From Defluviitaleaceae bacterium (GTDB lineage Bacteria; Bacillota; Clostridia; Lachnospirales; WRAX01): a DNA stretch of 64,000 nt. The stretch lies in contig WQWB01000002.1 in the NCBI GenBank assembly GCA_009785555.1, positions 1 to 64,000 on the forward strand. The letters are read 5' to 3'. Positions 52,954 through 61,185 of the stretch are shown here, in pieces. The notes below the pieces were generated by a model. It saw only the letters and a list, made by a program, of their open reading frames with translations, had not been told where the DNA came from and searched no databases. Position numbers and translations under genes: made by a program. Numbering within the stretch: position 1 is the first letter of the stretch; every line of letters starts with the position of its first letter.

Positions 52954-53694
52954 ATGACAGAGTTTACAAAAAGACTGATGATAGGCGCAAAAGCCTTAAA
53001 TTGCGAAATAAGCGAACAGGGCGCGCATAAACTCCATACCTTCATGCAGCTGGTTTTGGAACGCAACAAAGTAATGAACCTAACATCCGTGACGGATGAA
53101 GATGGGTTCCTCGCTAAACACTTCTTTGACAGCCTCGCCATAGCCAAATATGTTAAGAACGTTAGCACGTGCATTGACATCGGCACTGGAGCGGGCTTTC
53201 CTGGCATACCCCTCAGCATAGCCTTACCCGGCACCGACTTCACCCTCCTTGATTCAACCAATAAAAAGCTGAAGTTCATCGACGAGGTATCCGCCAAGCT
53301 CAGCATTACGAATGCCAAAACACTACACGAACGAGCCGAGGACGCAGGCCAATCCGACAGCCACCGAGATAGGTACAGCACCGCCGTCTCCCGCGCCGTC
53401 GCCGCATTGCCACTGCTTTGCGAGCTGTGCATCCCCCTTGTCGCCATAGACGGCGTATTTATTGCCATGAAGGGCCCGAACTTTATAAACACCGGCGAAT
53501 ATGCCGACGCGCAAAAAATAATCAAGGATTTAGGCGGGAGCATCGTATCAACTCACGAAACTGACTTACCACAGCTTGGAAGCGCGGAAAAAATATCACG
53601 CACGATCATAATCATAAAAAAAATTCGTGCCACTCCGCCAAAATATCCGAGAAATTCCAAGGATTTGGCAAAAATTTATAAAAAAACAGTATAA
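52954..53694 (+). CDS. rsmG: 16S rRNA (guanine-527 N7) methyltransferase
   Basis: RsmG (GidB) makes m7G527 in 16S rRNA. The 246 residues show VMNLTSVTDEDGFLAKHFFDS, the SAM site CIDIGTGAGFPGIPLSIALP and LLDSTNKKLKFI, and AVSRAVAALPLLCELC. It follows mnmG by 18 nt and precedes noc, the usual mnmG-rsmG-noc order near the replication origin of Firmicutes. Confidence 0.95.
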   Translation: MTEFTKRLMIGAKALNCEISEQGAHKLHTFMQLVLERNKVMNLTSVTDEDGFLAKHFFDSLAIAKYVKNVSTCIDIGTGAGFPGIPLSIALPGTDFTLLDSTNKKLKFIDEVSAKLSITNAKTLHERAEDAGQSDSHRDRYSTAVSRAVAALPLLCELCIPLVAIDGVFIAMKGPNFINTGEYADAQKIIKDLGGSIVSTHETDLPQLGSAEKISRTIIIIKKIRATPPKYPRNSKDLAKIYKKTV

Positions 53695-53728
53695 AATTGG
53701 CGAAAAATACGATATACTGCGAACGAAT

Positions 53729-53742
53729 TATTTCCCGGGCTA
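53729..53742 (+). promoter_or_regulatory. Noc-binding-site-like sequence upstream of noc
   Basis: TATTTCCCGGGCTATG, just before the noc promoter region, contains the left half and CCCGGG core of the Bacillus Noc-binding site ATTTCCCGGGAAAT. The right arm differs at AAAT (CTAT). The position, 50-60 nt before the noc gene, suggests autoregulation or a local nucleation site. Confidence 0.55.
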
Positions 53743-53792
53743 TGGTAAAATATGGTACAATACTCCTACTACATAAGAGGAGGTAATAAAAT

Positions 53793-54617
53793 ATGTTTCA
53801 GCCAATTAACGAAGCCAGTGAAATAATTTATTTAAATGTTGAGCATGTTTCACCAAGCCCATACCAGCCCCGCACGGTATTTGAACGGCAGTCTTTGGAG
53901 GAGCTGGCGGACAGCATCCGCGTATACGGCGTTATGCAGCCTATCACGGTACGCCACATCAACAACTCCGTATACGAGCTCGTGGCCGGTGAGCGTAGGT
54001 TGCGCGCCTCCGTATTGGCCGGGTTAAACTCCATCCCCGCAATCGTCGTGCATATAAGCGATAGGGACAGTGCGCTTCTTGCCCTAATCGAAAATATCCA
54101 GCGCGAAAACCTGAACTTCTTCGACGAGGCTGAAGGCCTAAAAAGCCTTGGTGATGTCTACGGCTTCACGCAGGAGGAGATCGCCCGCAAAATCGGCAAA
54201 AACCAAAGCACCGTAGCCAATAAGCTACGCATCCTCCGCCTGCCGCGGGAAGTACGCCGCATCATCCTAGACAACGACCTCACCGAACGCCACGCTCGCG
54301 CCCTGTTAAAATTGCCGGCGCACGACGGAGACATAATGCACCGTGTTCTAACGAAAATTGTTATGGATAATTTGAATGTAAAGGATACGGAAAGGTTGAT
54401 AGAGCGCGCCATAGAGACGACAAGAATGGACAATGCGAAGGACTTAACCGCCTCCGAAAACAGACAAAGGGTTAAAGCGTATTTTAAGGATTTAAGGATG
54501 TTTAAGAACACGATAGAGCAGGCCGTCGGCTTCATGCAGAACGTCGGGCTTTCCACGGAGTATGATATAGATGAACGAGAAGACGGCTGCTTTATCAGCA
54601 TAACCGTAAGTTATTGA
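53793..54617 (+). CDS. noc: Nucleoid occlusion protein, Noc/ParB family
   Basis: The 274-residue ParB-type CTPase and DNA clamp has PSPYQPRTVF and the CTP motif AGERRLRAS. The helix-turn-helix region is FTQEEIARKIGKNQSTVANKLRILRLP. Its QSTVANKLR recognition segment matches Noc rather than Spo0J/ParB, and a Noc-like site lies upstream. The N-terminus is short (MFQPINEASEIIYL) and does not show the amphipathic, Phe-rich membrane-binding helix of Bacillus Noc. soj and spo0J are not adjacent. An AGAGGAGG site precedes the ATG. Confidence 0.88.
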   Translation: MFQPINEASEIIYLNVEHVSPSPYQPRTVFERQSLEELADSIRVYGVMQPITVRHINNSVYELVAGERRLRASVLAGLNSIPAIVVHISDRDSALLALIENIQRENLNFFDEAEGLKSLGDVYGFTQEEIARKIGKNQSTVANKLRILRLPREVRRIILDNDLTERHARALLKLPAHDGDIMHRVLTKIVMDNLNVKDTERLIERAIETTRMDNAKDLTASENRQRVKAYFKDLRMFKNTIEQAVGFMQNVGLSTEYDIDEREDGCFISITVSY

Positions 54618-54660
54618 TACATATTTGCAAACTAGTGAATGGAATGAGTGATGTAACAAA

Positions 54661-55068
54661 ATGATTACCGCAAAATGGGTTACTTTAAACGAACTAAAGA
54701 ATATTGCAAAAGAATCAAAAATAGGCGCTGGTTTTTTCGAAACAAGCACGGATACCGCCACCCAGTACATAGCCGCATATGCGGACGGTGAGTTTGCCGG
54801 TATGGGCTACCTGTTGCCCGGTGGCAAAAGTGAGCGTGTTAAAAAATACGCCGCCGTACACGACAACTACAGGCGTAGCGGCATTGGCAACCTGATCTTC
54901 CGTATGCTTATCCGCCGCGCGTACAATGCGGGCTATAAAAGCTCCGTCGTCTTCACCCCGCCTGAGGCAGTAGCATTCTTTATTAAACTTGGCTACGTAA
55001 CTTTCGGTTCACACGGCGGCCTTGTCGAAATGCGCCGCGATGGGGATGTTTTTGGGGTGTGTTCTTAA
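54661..55068 (+). CDS. GNAT family N-acetyltransferase
   Basis: The 135-residue protein has VHDNYRRSGIGNLIFRMLIRRAY as its acetyl-CoA-binding segment and SVVFTPPEAVAFFIKLGYVTFG at the C-terminus, as in many small GNAT proteins. The central GMGYLLPGGKSERVKKYAAV forms the preceding strands. Substrate unknown. It takes the place where soj/parA would be expected after noc. Confidence 0.8.
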   Translation: MITAKWVTLNELKNIAKESKIGAGFFETSTDTATQYIAAYADGEFAGMGYLLPGGKSERVKKYAAVHDNYRRSGIGNLIFRMLIRRAYNAGYKSSVVFTPPEAVAFFIKLGYVTFGSHGGLVEMRRDGDVFGVCS

Positions 55069-55098
55069 TATACTGGTCATTTCACAGTTTTTTTAACG

Positions 55099-55389
55099 TT
55101 ATCTATTGACTACAGTAACATGAATAACATCCCCAACTTGCTTACCAATCCTCGCACGGATAGACTTGAGAACACCTATAACATAGCTAACAGACCCATC
55201 CGCGTTCCTCAACCCCATATTCACTATGCTGCCTTCATACACTTCGCCGTCAAAAGTAGCGCGCACCTTCACGCGGCCTTTGCCAAACTCCTCACGTATA
55301 TCGTACGGAAACACCACGTACGCACCTCCCTTTCCGCATTCGGACGAGCAGATCACCGCATCATATTCGTAGATTTTCTTTGTCGTCAT
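55099..55389 (-). CDS. DUF1905 domain protein
   Basis: The 96-residue beta-barrel protein of the DUF1905 family contains YEYDAVICSSECGKGGAYV, FPYDIREEFGKGRVKVRATF and a C-terminal SIRARIGKQVGDVIHVTV. The function of the family is unknown. Its ATG overlaps the CoA-transferase stop by 4 nt (ATGA), so it is translated with that operon, although no functional link is known. Confidence 0.85.
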   Translation of the reverse strand: MTTKKIYEYDAVICSSECGKGGAYVVFPYDIREEFGKGRVKVRATFDGEVYEGSIVNMGLRNADGSVSYVIGVLKSIRARIGKQVGDVIHVTVVNR

Positions 55390-56024
55390 TTTATTATAAG
55401 CACAGCCTCCGTCGCCGTCTGCACTTCCTCGGCGGTGTAGCCGTTGCGCAGCTCCGCCAGCACAAGGCCGTCTACCGTAACCTCAATTACGGCCATCTCC
55501 GTAATTATCATATCCACGACACCCGCCGCGGACAACGGCAGCGTACATTCTCTAAGTATCTTCGCGGCACCTTTAGCCGTATGCTCCATCGCGACGATAA
55601 CTTTTTTCGCGCCGACGAGAAGATCCATCGCGCCGCCCATGCCAGGTACGAGTTTTCCTGGTATCATATAGTTGGCTATATTACCCGCCTCATCCACCTG
55701 CAGCGCGCCAAGCACCGTAATGTCCAGATGCCCGCCGCGTACGATGCCAAACGACACGGCCGAATCGAAGTACGCGCCTCCCGGCAAGATCGTAACGACA
55801 TCGCCGCCCGCGTTTACAATAAGAGAGTCGGCCTCGTCTGCCGCCGGCACGGGTCCAAGGCCGGTAAACCCATTTTCGGAATGAAATACGACATTAACCC
55901 CTTCAGGCAAAAAATCCGCAACCTTTGTTGGTAAGCCAATACCCAAGTTGACGTACTGCCCATCCCTAAGCTCCATCGCCACGCGGGCGGCTATATCGTT
56001 TTGTATTTGCTGTTTTTCCATCAT
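55386..56024 (-). CDS. 3-oxoacid CoA-transferase family, subunit B
   Basis: The 212-residue beta subunit of a family I CoA-transferase (ScoB/AtoA-like) swaps CoA between acyl-CoA and acetate or a 3-oxoacid. The catalytic glutamate lies in HSENGFTGLG, and VNLGIGLPTKVADFLP and the GGAMDLLVGAKKVIVAMEHT segment are characteristic. The alpha subunit is 336 nt upstream. That is unusually far, since these genes normally overlap, because a repeat element lies between them. Use in butyrate or acetoacetate metabolism is likely. Confidence 0.92.
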   Translation of the reverse strand: MMEKQQIQNDIAARVAMELRDGQYVNLGIGLPTKVADFLPEGVNVVFHSENGFTGLGPVPAADEADSLIVNAGGDVVTILPGGAYFDSAVSFGIVRGGHLDITVLGALQVDEAGNIANYMIPGKLVPGMGGAMDLLVGAKKVIVAMEHTAKGAAKILRECTLPLSAAGVVDMIITEMAVIEVTVDGLVLAELRNGYTAEEVQTATEAVLIIK

Positions 56025-56196
56025 TCTAATCCTCTCTTCGCGCCGATCTCCCGATCTATCAAAGTTTCAATATAAGTTGCCTGCAGCCATACCCACATCA
56101 TCTAACGACCGTAATTGAGCAAAATAACCAAATTAAAAGCAGATCAGCCAATTCCGCTCCTATCGTCATTTTTCTCGAACTTGCGAAACCGTTTAT

Positions 56197-56345
56197 TATA
56201 TGAAGAATGTTCGTAGAATAACTACATGCGCAGTTATTCTACGAACAGGCTAGGACGCTTACGCGTTGCTCAGCCCTACTTTGAAATAGCAAAAAATTTT
56301 TCCAAGCTAAAATTTTTTTTGCTATTTCAAAGTAATTCCTCTATA
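56197..56345. repeat. Triple-hairpin element, complete copy 3, between CoA-transferase genes
   Basis: This copy is inverted relative to copy 1 and about 149 bp long. It starts at a mutated end TATATGAAGAAT, then has the GTTCGTAGAATAACTAC hairpin, the GGCTAGGACGCTTACGCGTT hairpin and a long TTTGAAATAGCAAAAAATTT stem, ending ATTCCTCTATA. The rest of the 336-nt gap (56025-56196) holds no recognisable gene. Transcribed through, it would form strong hairpins in the CoA-transferase mRNA. Confidence 0.8.
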
Positions 56346-56360
56346 AAATTCACCGCGCTA

Positions 56361-57008
56361 TTACGCCTTCACCACATAATCCACAAAGATACCTGGCGTG
56401 ATAACGCTGTTCGGCTCAATTCCGCCAATTTTTATAAGTTCACCGGCCTCGCAGATCGTGAGACGAGCCGCGCCGGCCATCACGTTGTTCATGTTCACCG
56501 CCGCGCCTTTATACGTCATGTTGCCGCTTTCGTCCACACGCGCGCCGTAGATCAGGCCCACATCAGCGGTAAGGGGTAGCTCCAGCAAGTATGCATTGTC
56601 GTTTACCATGATCTTCTCTTTGCCCTCTTCCACCGCCGTGCCGATGCCCGTCGCTGTTAAAAAGCCTCCCAAGCCGTACGCCGCGGCGCGTATACGTTCC
56701 GCTAATGTTCCTTGCGGTATTAGTTCAACTTCCATCTCACCAGCATTCATCAAAACGCCGCTTTTCTTATTTGTGCCTATATGCGATGAAATAAGACGTT
56801 TAACGCGCCGCTCGGCTACCAAACGTCCGACGCTCGCGTCTTCCCAGCCACTGTCCACGGTAATAAGCGTTAAATCGCGTATATCGGCTTCCAGGATTGC
56901 GTTTATGAGCATATCCGGCCGCCCAACGCGCCCAAAACCACCAATCATCACGGACATCCCGCTTTTTATGAAACCCATAACCCTATCGACTGTTATAACC
57001 TTATTCAT
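56361..57008 (-). CDS. 3-oxoacid CoA-transferase family, subunit A
   Basis: This is the alpha subunit (about 215 residues) of the same CoA-transferase. It contains VMGFIKSGMSVMIGGFGRVGRPDMLINAI, an oxyanion and CoA-binding glycine loop, and the LTATGIGT, GLIYGARVDESGNMTYKG and NNVMAGAARLTI segments typical of ScoA/AtoD. I chose the ATG at 57008, with GGAGGT upstream inside the preceding gene. It overlaps the EFR1 stop by 8 nt. Confidence 0.9.
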   Translation of the reverse strand: MNKVITVDRVMGFIKSGMSVMIGGFGRVGRPDMLINAILEADIRDLTLITVDSGWEDASVGRLVAERRVKRLISSHIGTNKKSGVLMNAGEMEVELIPQGTLAERIRAAAYGLGGFLTATGIGTAVEEGKEKIMVNDNAYLLELPLTADVGLIYGARVDESGNMTYKGAAVNMNNVMAGAARLTICEAGELIKIGGIEPNSVITPGIFVDYVVKA

Positions 57009-57765
57009 TATCCATATACCTCCATTCATACGCCTGCCTTACTTTACCATGCCACACTATAGTTATCGCACCATACGGGCATTTGTTTACGCAACGGTAG
57101 CACATCGTGCAGTTTTGTTTATGCGTAACCATGTTTCCGCTCACCGCCAAATTACCCATAGGGCAGGCCGCCTCACACACACCGCACAGTGTGCATTTGT
57201 CCGATATCCTAACCGACTTATTCGCCGCTTGTTCCACTTTGTTTAATAAAACACCCTGAAATAAACCCAAAAAACGCGAAAACGGGTTAAACCCACGCTT
57301 CCTTACTTTCCCAAGCACTATGTTATCACAGGCCTTTTTCATCTTCTTCTGCGCTCGCTTGGCGCACCTCTGTATCGCACCCTCACCCGCCGTCGGCAGT
57401 ATCGCCACATTGGTGACGTTGTTCGGCATGAAAAAATGCTCGGCGTATATAACCCGCACATACCCCTTAGGGATAAGCTGCATAAATGCCCTCGCCCCGT
57501 CGCCTGAAAGGATTAACTGAGTACAGAAAATGATTACCCGCTTCCCCCTCAATGCGTTCACATACCGTGTTACAAACTCCCTCAAAATGCGGGGTACCCT
57601 AGACATGTACACGGGATAACAAAAAGCTATCGTATCGCTTTTACCGATATGGCGCTCAAAATCAACGTCTTCCTCAATGGAAAAGCATTTCGCACCCATA
57701 TTCCGGCTAAACAGCTCAGCAATGTACTTAGAGTTACCCGTGCCTGAAAAATAGAGCATAAGCAT
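57001..57765 (-). CDS. EFR1-type flavodoxin/ferredoxin fusion protein
   Basis: The 254-residue protein has an N-terminal flavodoxin-like domain (MLYFSGTGNSKYIAELF, then FCYPVYMSRVPRILREF) and a C-terminal pair of 4Fe-4S motifs, CTLCGVCEAACP and CTMCYRCVNKCP. It is the EFR1 family of small electron-transfer proteins of Clostridia. I chose the ATG at 57765 because AGGGGGTG lies 7 nt upstream and a promoter at 57788 would leave the longer frame untranscribed. It heads the CoA-transferase operon. Confidence 0.9.
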   Translation of the reverse strand: MLMLYFSGTGNSKYIAELFSRNMGAKCFSIEEDVDFERHIGKSDTIAFCYPVYMSRVPRILREFVTRYVNALRGKRVIIFCTQLILSGDGARAFMQLIPKGYVRVIYAEHFFMPNNVTNVAILPTAGEGAIQRCAKRAQKKMKKACDNIVLGKVRKRGFNPFSRFLGLFQGVLLNKVEQAANKSVRISDKCTLCGVCEAACPMGNLAVSGNMVTHKQNCTMCYRCVNKCPYGAITIVWHGKVRQAYEWRYMDNE

Positions 57766-57787
57766 AACAAAGCACCCCCTATTTTTT

Positions 57788-57816
57788 AGTATACACTGTT
57801 TTACCCATATTTTCAA
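57788..57816 (-). promoter_or_regulatory. SigA-type promoter for the EFR1/CoA-transferase operon
   Basis: On the minus strand TTGAAA (57816-57811), a 17-nt spacer and TATACT (57793-57788) precede the EFR1 ATG by about 22 nt. Confidence 0.75.
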
Positions 57817-57838
57817 CTTAAATATGTTTAGATTCAAC

Positions 57839-57867
57839 TTGACAGCCCCCTTTCGAAATGCTAAAAT
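57839..57867 (+). promoter_or_regulatory. SigA-type promoter for the signal peptidase-like gene
   Basis: TTGACA (57839-57844), a 17-nt spacer and TAAAAT (57862-57867) lie about 37 nt before the ATG. It is divergent from and nearly back-to-back with the EFR1 promoter. Confidence 0.8.
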
Positions 57868-57904
57868 GATGTTGGATATAAATAATACGAAAACTAGGTA
57901 AATT

Positions 57905-58621
57905 ATGAGCAACAGCAGAGGTTCGCAGGGGCGCGCCGCACCAACGCGCGGCTCACAGGCGAAGGCGGCTCCGCAAAACCGCGGAAGCAGTAAAGCTAAC
58001 GTAAAAACTGCCGCCAACCGCCAACCGGCAGCAAAGCCCCAGCGAGGTAAACCCGGAACAAAAAAAACGCCTGCAAAAAACTACCAAAAAGCGAAACTAA
58101 CCGACGCGCAAATCAAACGCCACAAACGATTGAGCGATTGGGCGGGTGCGGTTTTTGCTGCTTCCGTTTTTGTGCTTATCCTATACATAACATTTTGGCC
58201 TGTACAGTACCAAGGCTCGGCGATGGAGCCCGCCCTCCGGAGTGGCGACAGGCTATTTATTTCCCGCGCAGCCGCTATGTTTAACAACCTAAACCACGGC
58301 GACATCGTCGTATACCGGCACGTCTACACAGATACCTTCGGAAACGAGCATACCATCAGCGCGGTTGCGCGCATCGTCGGCATGCCCGGCGACAGGGTAA
58401 GCATACAAAACGGCGCAGTTTTTATAGATGGCCTCCCCCTTCATGAACCATATATCATGCCGCATATCTCCACGCACCCTGAAATGCCGCCGCGCACACT
58501 AAGCCGCACCGAATTTTTCCTACTCGTAGACGACCGCTTTTCCGGCGGCGACAGCCGTGAGTTTGGCGTGGTACAACGTGGCGATATTACGGCCCGGGTA
58601 CTGTTTATGCAGGTTAGGTAA
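57905..58621 (+). CDS. Signal peptidase I-like protein with both catalytic residues replaced
   Basis: The 238 residues are an Ala/Lys/Arg-rich, probably disordered cytoplasmic tail (~1-76), one membrane helix (~79-98) and an S26 peptidase fold with boxes QGSAMEPALRSGDRLFIS, VARIVGMPGDRV and SGGDSREFG. In active enzymes the nucleophile stands at the S of SMxP and the general base is the K of KRxxG. Here these positions are Ala106 (a serine sits one residue earlier) and Ala155. So it is probably inactive, like Staphylococcus aureus SpsA, and may bind precursors or assist another peptidase. A strong promoter precedes it. Confidence 0.85.
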   Translation: MSNSRGSQGRAAPTRGSQAKAAPQNRGSSKANVKTAANRQPAAKPQRGKPGTKKTPAKNYQKAKLTDAQIKRHKRLSDWAGAVFAASVFVLILYITFWPVQYQGSAMEPALRSGDRLFISRAAAMFNNLNHGDIVVYRHVYTDTFGNEHTISAVARIVGMPGDRVSIQNGAVFIDGLPLHEPYIMPHISTHPEMPPRTLSRTEFFLLVDDRFSGGDSREFGVVQRGDITARVLFMQVR

Positions 58622-58916
58622 GTTGTATGCCAAACTAAGGAGTTATACTATTTATGTGTATTTCCGGCGGAAAACTCTGCCTAAATATAAATGTTCTTGT
58701 CGCAGACACGTTAAACTTTTGTTAACACCGGATATGATCCAAAAAACAAATGTACGATCAATGGCAGGTTATACAAACATCGGACGAAGACAACAACTAT
58801 ATAAAATGGATTAACTGGGATTAAATCAATCGGTTACCCCAGCGATGACGACGGCAAAAATATAATAACCTGTACTTTTGAAATTATCTAAGTAATACTA
58901 AAAAGGGTAAATTATA
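58622..58916 (+). other. Intergenic region with faint coding remnants
   Basis: Fragments such as MYDQWQVIQTSDEDNNYIKW and, in another frame, YPSDDDGKNIITCTFEII suggest a decayed gene. No intact frame, terminator or RNA gene was recognised. An AAAAGGG site for the next gene lies at the end. Confidence 0.25.
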
Positions 58917-59918
58917 ATGACAACAGTATACTTCATCCGCCATGCCGAGCCGGATATTAACGTACATGACGACCAAACCCGCCCTCTTACGCCAAAAGGT
59001 GAGGTAGATACCGAACTTGTTACGGAATATCTTAAAGACAAAGGGATAACCGCTGTATTGTCCAGCCCGTTCAAACGGTCATACGACACGGTTCACCCAT
59101 TTGCCCAACACACCGGCTTACCCATAAATACGGTGGACGGCCTACGCGAGCGCAAAGTCTCGGATGAATGGATCCCCTCATTCGGCGAATTTACGCAAAA
59201 GCAGTGGGCTGATTTTGACTATAAACTCCCAACGGGTGAATCCCTCCGCGAGGCGCAAGCGCGCACCATATCCGCGCTAACCCAAATACTTGATAAATAT
59301 AACGGCCAAAACATCGCCGTCGGCACGCACGGCACAGCGCTTTCCACAATCATAAATTTCTACGATGGCACTTTTGGGTATAACGGTTTCAGCAAGTACG
59401 GCCGCGTCTTCCCATGGATAGTTAAGATGCTGTTTGTGGGCAGGGAGTGCATAGGTTACGAACTTATCGACCCGTTTAACCACATTGAGCCGGATTTTAA
59501 CACAAGCGTCAATACCTTTTATCTGTACCCGACGCACGAGTATTGCAGAATCGTCGTAATCTTCGCTAGATACCAGAACAAATGGCTTTATTGCCGCGCG
59601 CGGGAGAGGGACTGTTACGAAACCCCCGGCGGCCGCGCCGAACGTGGCGAGACACCGATGGCCGCCGCCAAGCGCGAGCTATATGAGGAGACCGGCGCAA
59701 CCGACTTTACCTTAACACCGGCGTACGACTATACTCTCCATTATTCCAACACCTTCGTCAAGGGGCGCGTTTTTCTGGCTGAGATAGAGGAGCTTTCTGA
59801 CATGCCCAGCTATGAAATGGCCGAGGTTAAGTTATTTGACACGATACCCAACAAAATGCGGTTTCCGACGATTTTACCGGAATTGTTTAAGAGGTTAAAA
59901 TCGGAGTGCTTTATATAG
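58917..59918 (+). CDS. Histidine phosphatase-Nudix hydrolase fusion
   Basis: The protein has 333 residues with two domains. Residues ~1-195 are a phosphoglycerate mutase-like phosphatase (VYFIRHAEPD with catalytic His9, SSPFKRSYDT, VGTHGTALS). Residues ~210-330 are a Nudix domain whose box runs from GGRAERGETP to RELYEETGA. Mycobacterial MutT1 combines the same two domains in the opposite order to clean up 8-oxo-GTP or dinucleoside polyphosphates, so a nucleotide house-cleaning role is plausible. The gene has AAAAGGG upstream and stands 85 nt before recF. Confidence 0.9.
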   Translation: MTTVYFIRHAEPDINVHDDQTRPLTPKGEVDTELVTEYLKDKGITAVLSSPFKRSYDTVHPFAQHTGLPINTVDGLRERKVSDEWIPSFGEFTQKQWADFDYKLPTGESLREAQARTISALTQILDKYNGQNIAVGTHGTALSTIINFYDGTFGYNGFSKYGRVFPWIVKMLFVGRECIGYELIDPFNHIEPDFNTSVNTFYLYPTHEYCRIVVIFARYQNKWLYCRARERDCYETPGGRAERGETPMAAAKRELYEETGATDFTLTPAYDYTLHYSNTFVKGRVFLAEIEELSDMPSYEMAEVKLFDTIPNKMRFPTILPELFKRLKSECFI

Positions 59919-60003
59919 TATTCCCAAGTTTATGGCATGCCTGTATTCCTTTATCGTTCTCATAGCGTTATAACAAAAACACCAATAAATCATAAACCAA
60001 ACT

Positions 60004-61155
60004 ATGCAAATAAAATCTATAAAAACCAGCAACTTCCGAAACCTGGCAAGTGAAACCATACACTTTGGCAAAGGGTTAAACATCATACAAGGCAAAAACG
60101 GCCAGGGTAAGACAAACCTGCTTGAGGCCGTCTATTTTTCTGCAACCGCCCACAGCCACCGCACCGGCCAAGCAGTTGACATGATAAACACCAATGCAGA
60201 TATAAATACTACCCCCGATCAAAACACCATTGTGGACGAGTCCACCGTCGAAACCATAATTATCCGCGATAACGGCGGTTATAAAGATAAAATTAATTCG
60301 GTCATCCGAAGAAAAGGGCGCAGCGGCGCGGCACGGCTTGCCGCTGTAAACGGCCTAGGTATCAGCAAACTCGGCGACTTAATGGGTGTGCTTTATACGG
60401 TTATGTTCAGCCCGGAGGATTTAGGCCTGATAAAGGCGGGTCCAGCCGAACGCCGCCGCTTTATGGATATGGAGCTGTGCCAGATAAACGCCCTGTATTA
60501 TCACAACCTCAACCAATACCACAAAACACTGAAGCAGCGCAACGCCTTGCTTAAATACATGAAACGCAGCACAAGCCACGACCTTACCGCACTTGATGTG
60601 TGGGATGAACAGCTGAGCATTTACGGTGAGGCCATCCATGTAAGCCGCAACGCCTACATAAACGAAATATCCCAGCTGGCAGAAAGGATACATAAGGAAC
60701 TGTGCGGCGAGGAATTTAGTGCCATTTACAAACCCTCCGCAATGCGTGGCGAGCTTGGAGATAGGCTGCGTAAAAGCCGTACGCGCGACATTGCCACGGG
60801 TACGACAACTGTCGGTATCCATAAGGATGATATTTTATTCACGGTAAACGGCGTGGATTCTCGCATTTACGCGTCGCAAGGGCAAAGCCGCACCGCTGCG
60901 TTGGCCGTTAAACTTGCCGAGGCCGCCTTCATCCGCCACGAAAAATATGAAAACCCCGTCCTATTGCTGGACGACGTGATGAGCGAGCTTGACCCGTACC
61001 GACAGGCACAGCTGTACGAGCGCATCGACGGCTTACAAACCCTAGTTACAGTCGCGACGGATGAAAGCGGCGGCGGCATTATCTCCCCCGCAAATATAAC
61101 TGATGTTAAGTATTTTATCGTATCCCGCGGAATTGTTGATGAAGTTATAAAATAA
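60004..61155 (+). CDS. recF: DNA replication and repair protein RecF
   Basis: The SMC-like ATPase helps RecOR load RecA at gaps. The 383 residues show IKTSNFRNL, Walker A GKNGQGKTNLLEA, the signature ASQGQSRTAALAVKLAEA and Walker B LLLDDVMSELD. A 20-residue Asn/Asp/Thr-rich stretch (NTNADINTTPDQNTIVDEST) near residue 61 is unusual. In most Firmicutes recF lies in dnaA-dnaN-recF-gyrB. Here none of those neighbours is present and no Shine-Dalgarno sequence is obvious. Confidence 0.95.
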   Translation: MQIKSIKTSNFRNLASETIHFGKGLNIIQGKNGQGKTNLLEAVYFSATAHSHRTGQAVDMINTNADINTTPDQNTIVDESTVETIIIRDNGGYKDKINSVIRRKGRSGAARLAAVNGLGISKLGDLMGVLYTVMFSPEDLGLIKAGPAERRRFMDMELCQINALYYHNLNQYHKTLKQRNALLKYMKRSTSHDLTALDVWDEQLSIYGEAIHVSRNAYINEISQLAERIHKELCGEEFSAIYKPSAMRGELGDRLRKSRTRDIATGTTTVGIHKDDILFTVNGVDSRIYASQGQSRTAALAVKLAEAAFIRHEKYENPVLLLDDVMSELDPYRQAQLYERIDGLQTLVTVATDESGGGIISPANITDVKYFIVSRGIVDEVIK

Positions 61156-61158
61156 AAA

Positions 61159-61185
61159 GTAGGGGCGGCAATTTGCCGCCCCTAC
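61159..61185. repeat. Perfect GTAGGGGCGGCAA palindrome after recF
   Basis: Two 13-bp arms (GTAGGGGCGGCAA and TTGCCGCCCCTAC) flank one base. It sits 3 nt after recF and supplies the stop codon of the convergent AraC-like frame. It may act as a transcript end for both genes, though no T run follows. Confidence 0.8.
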
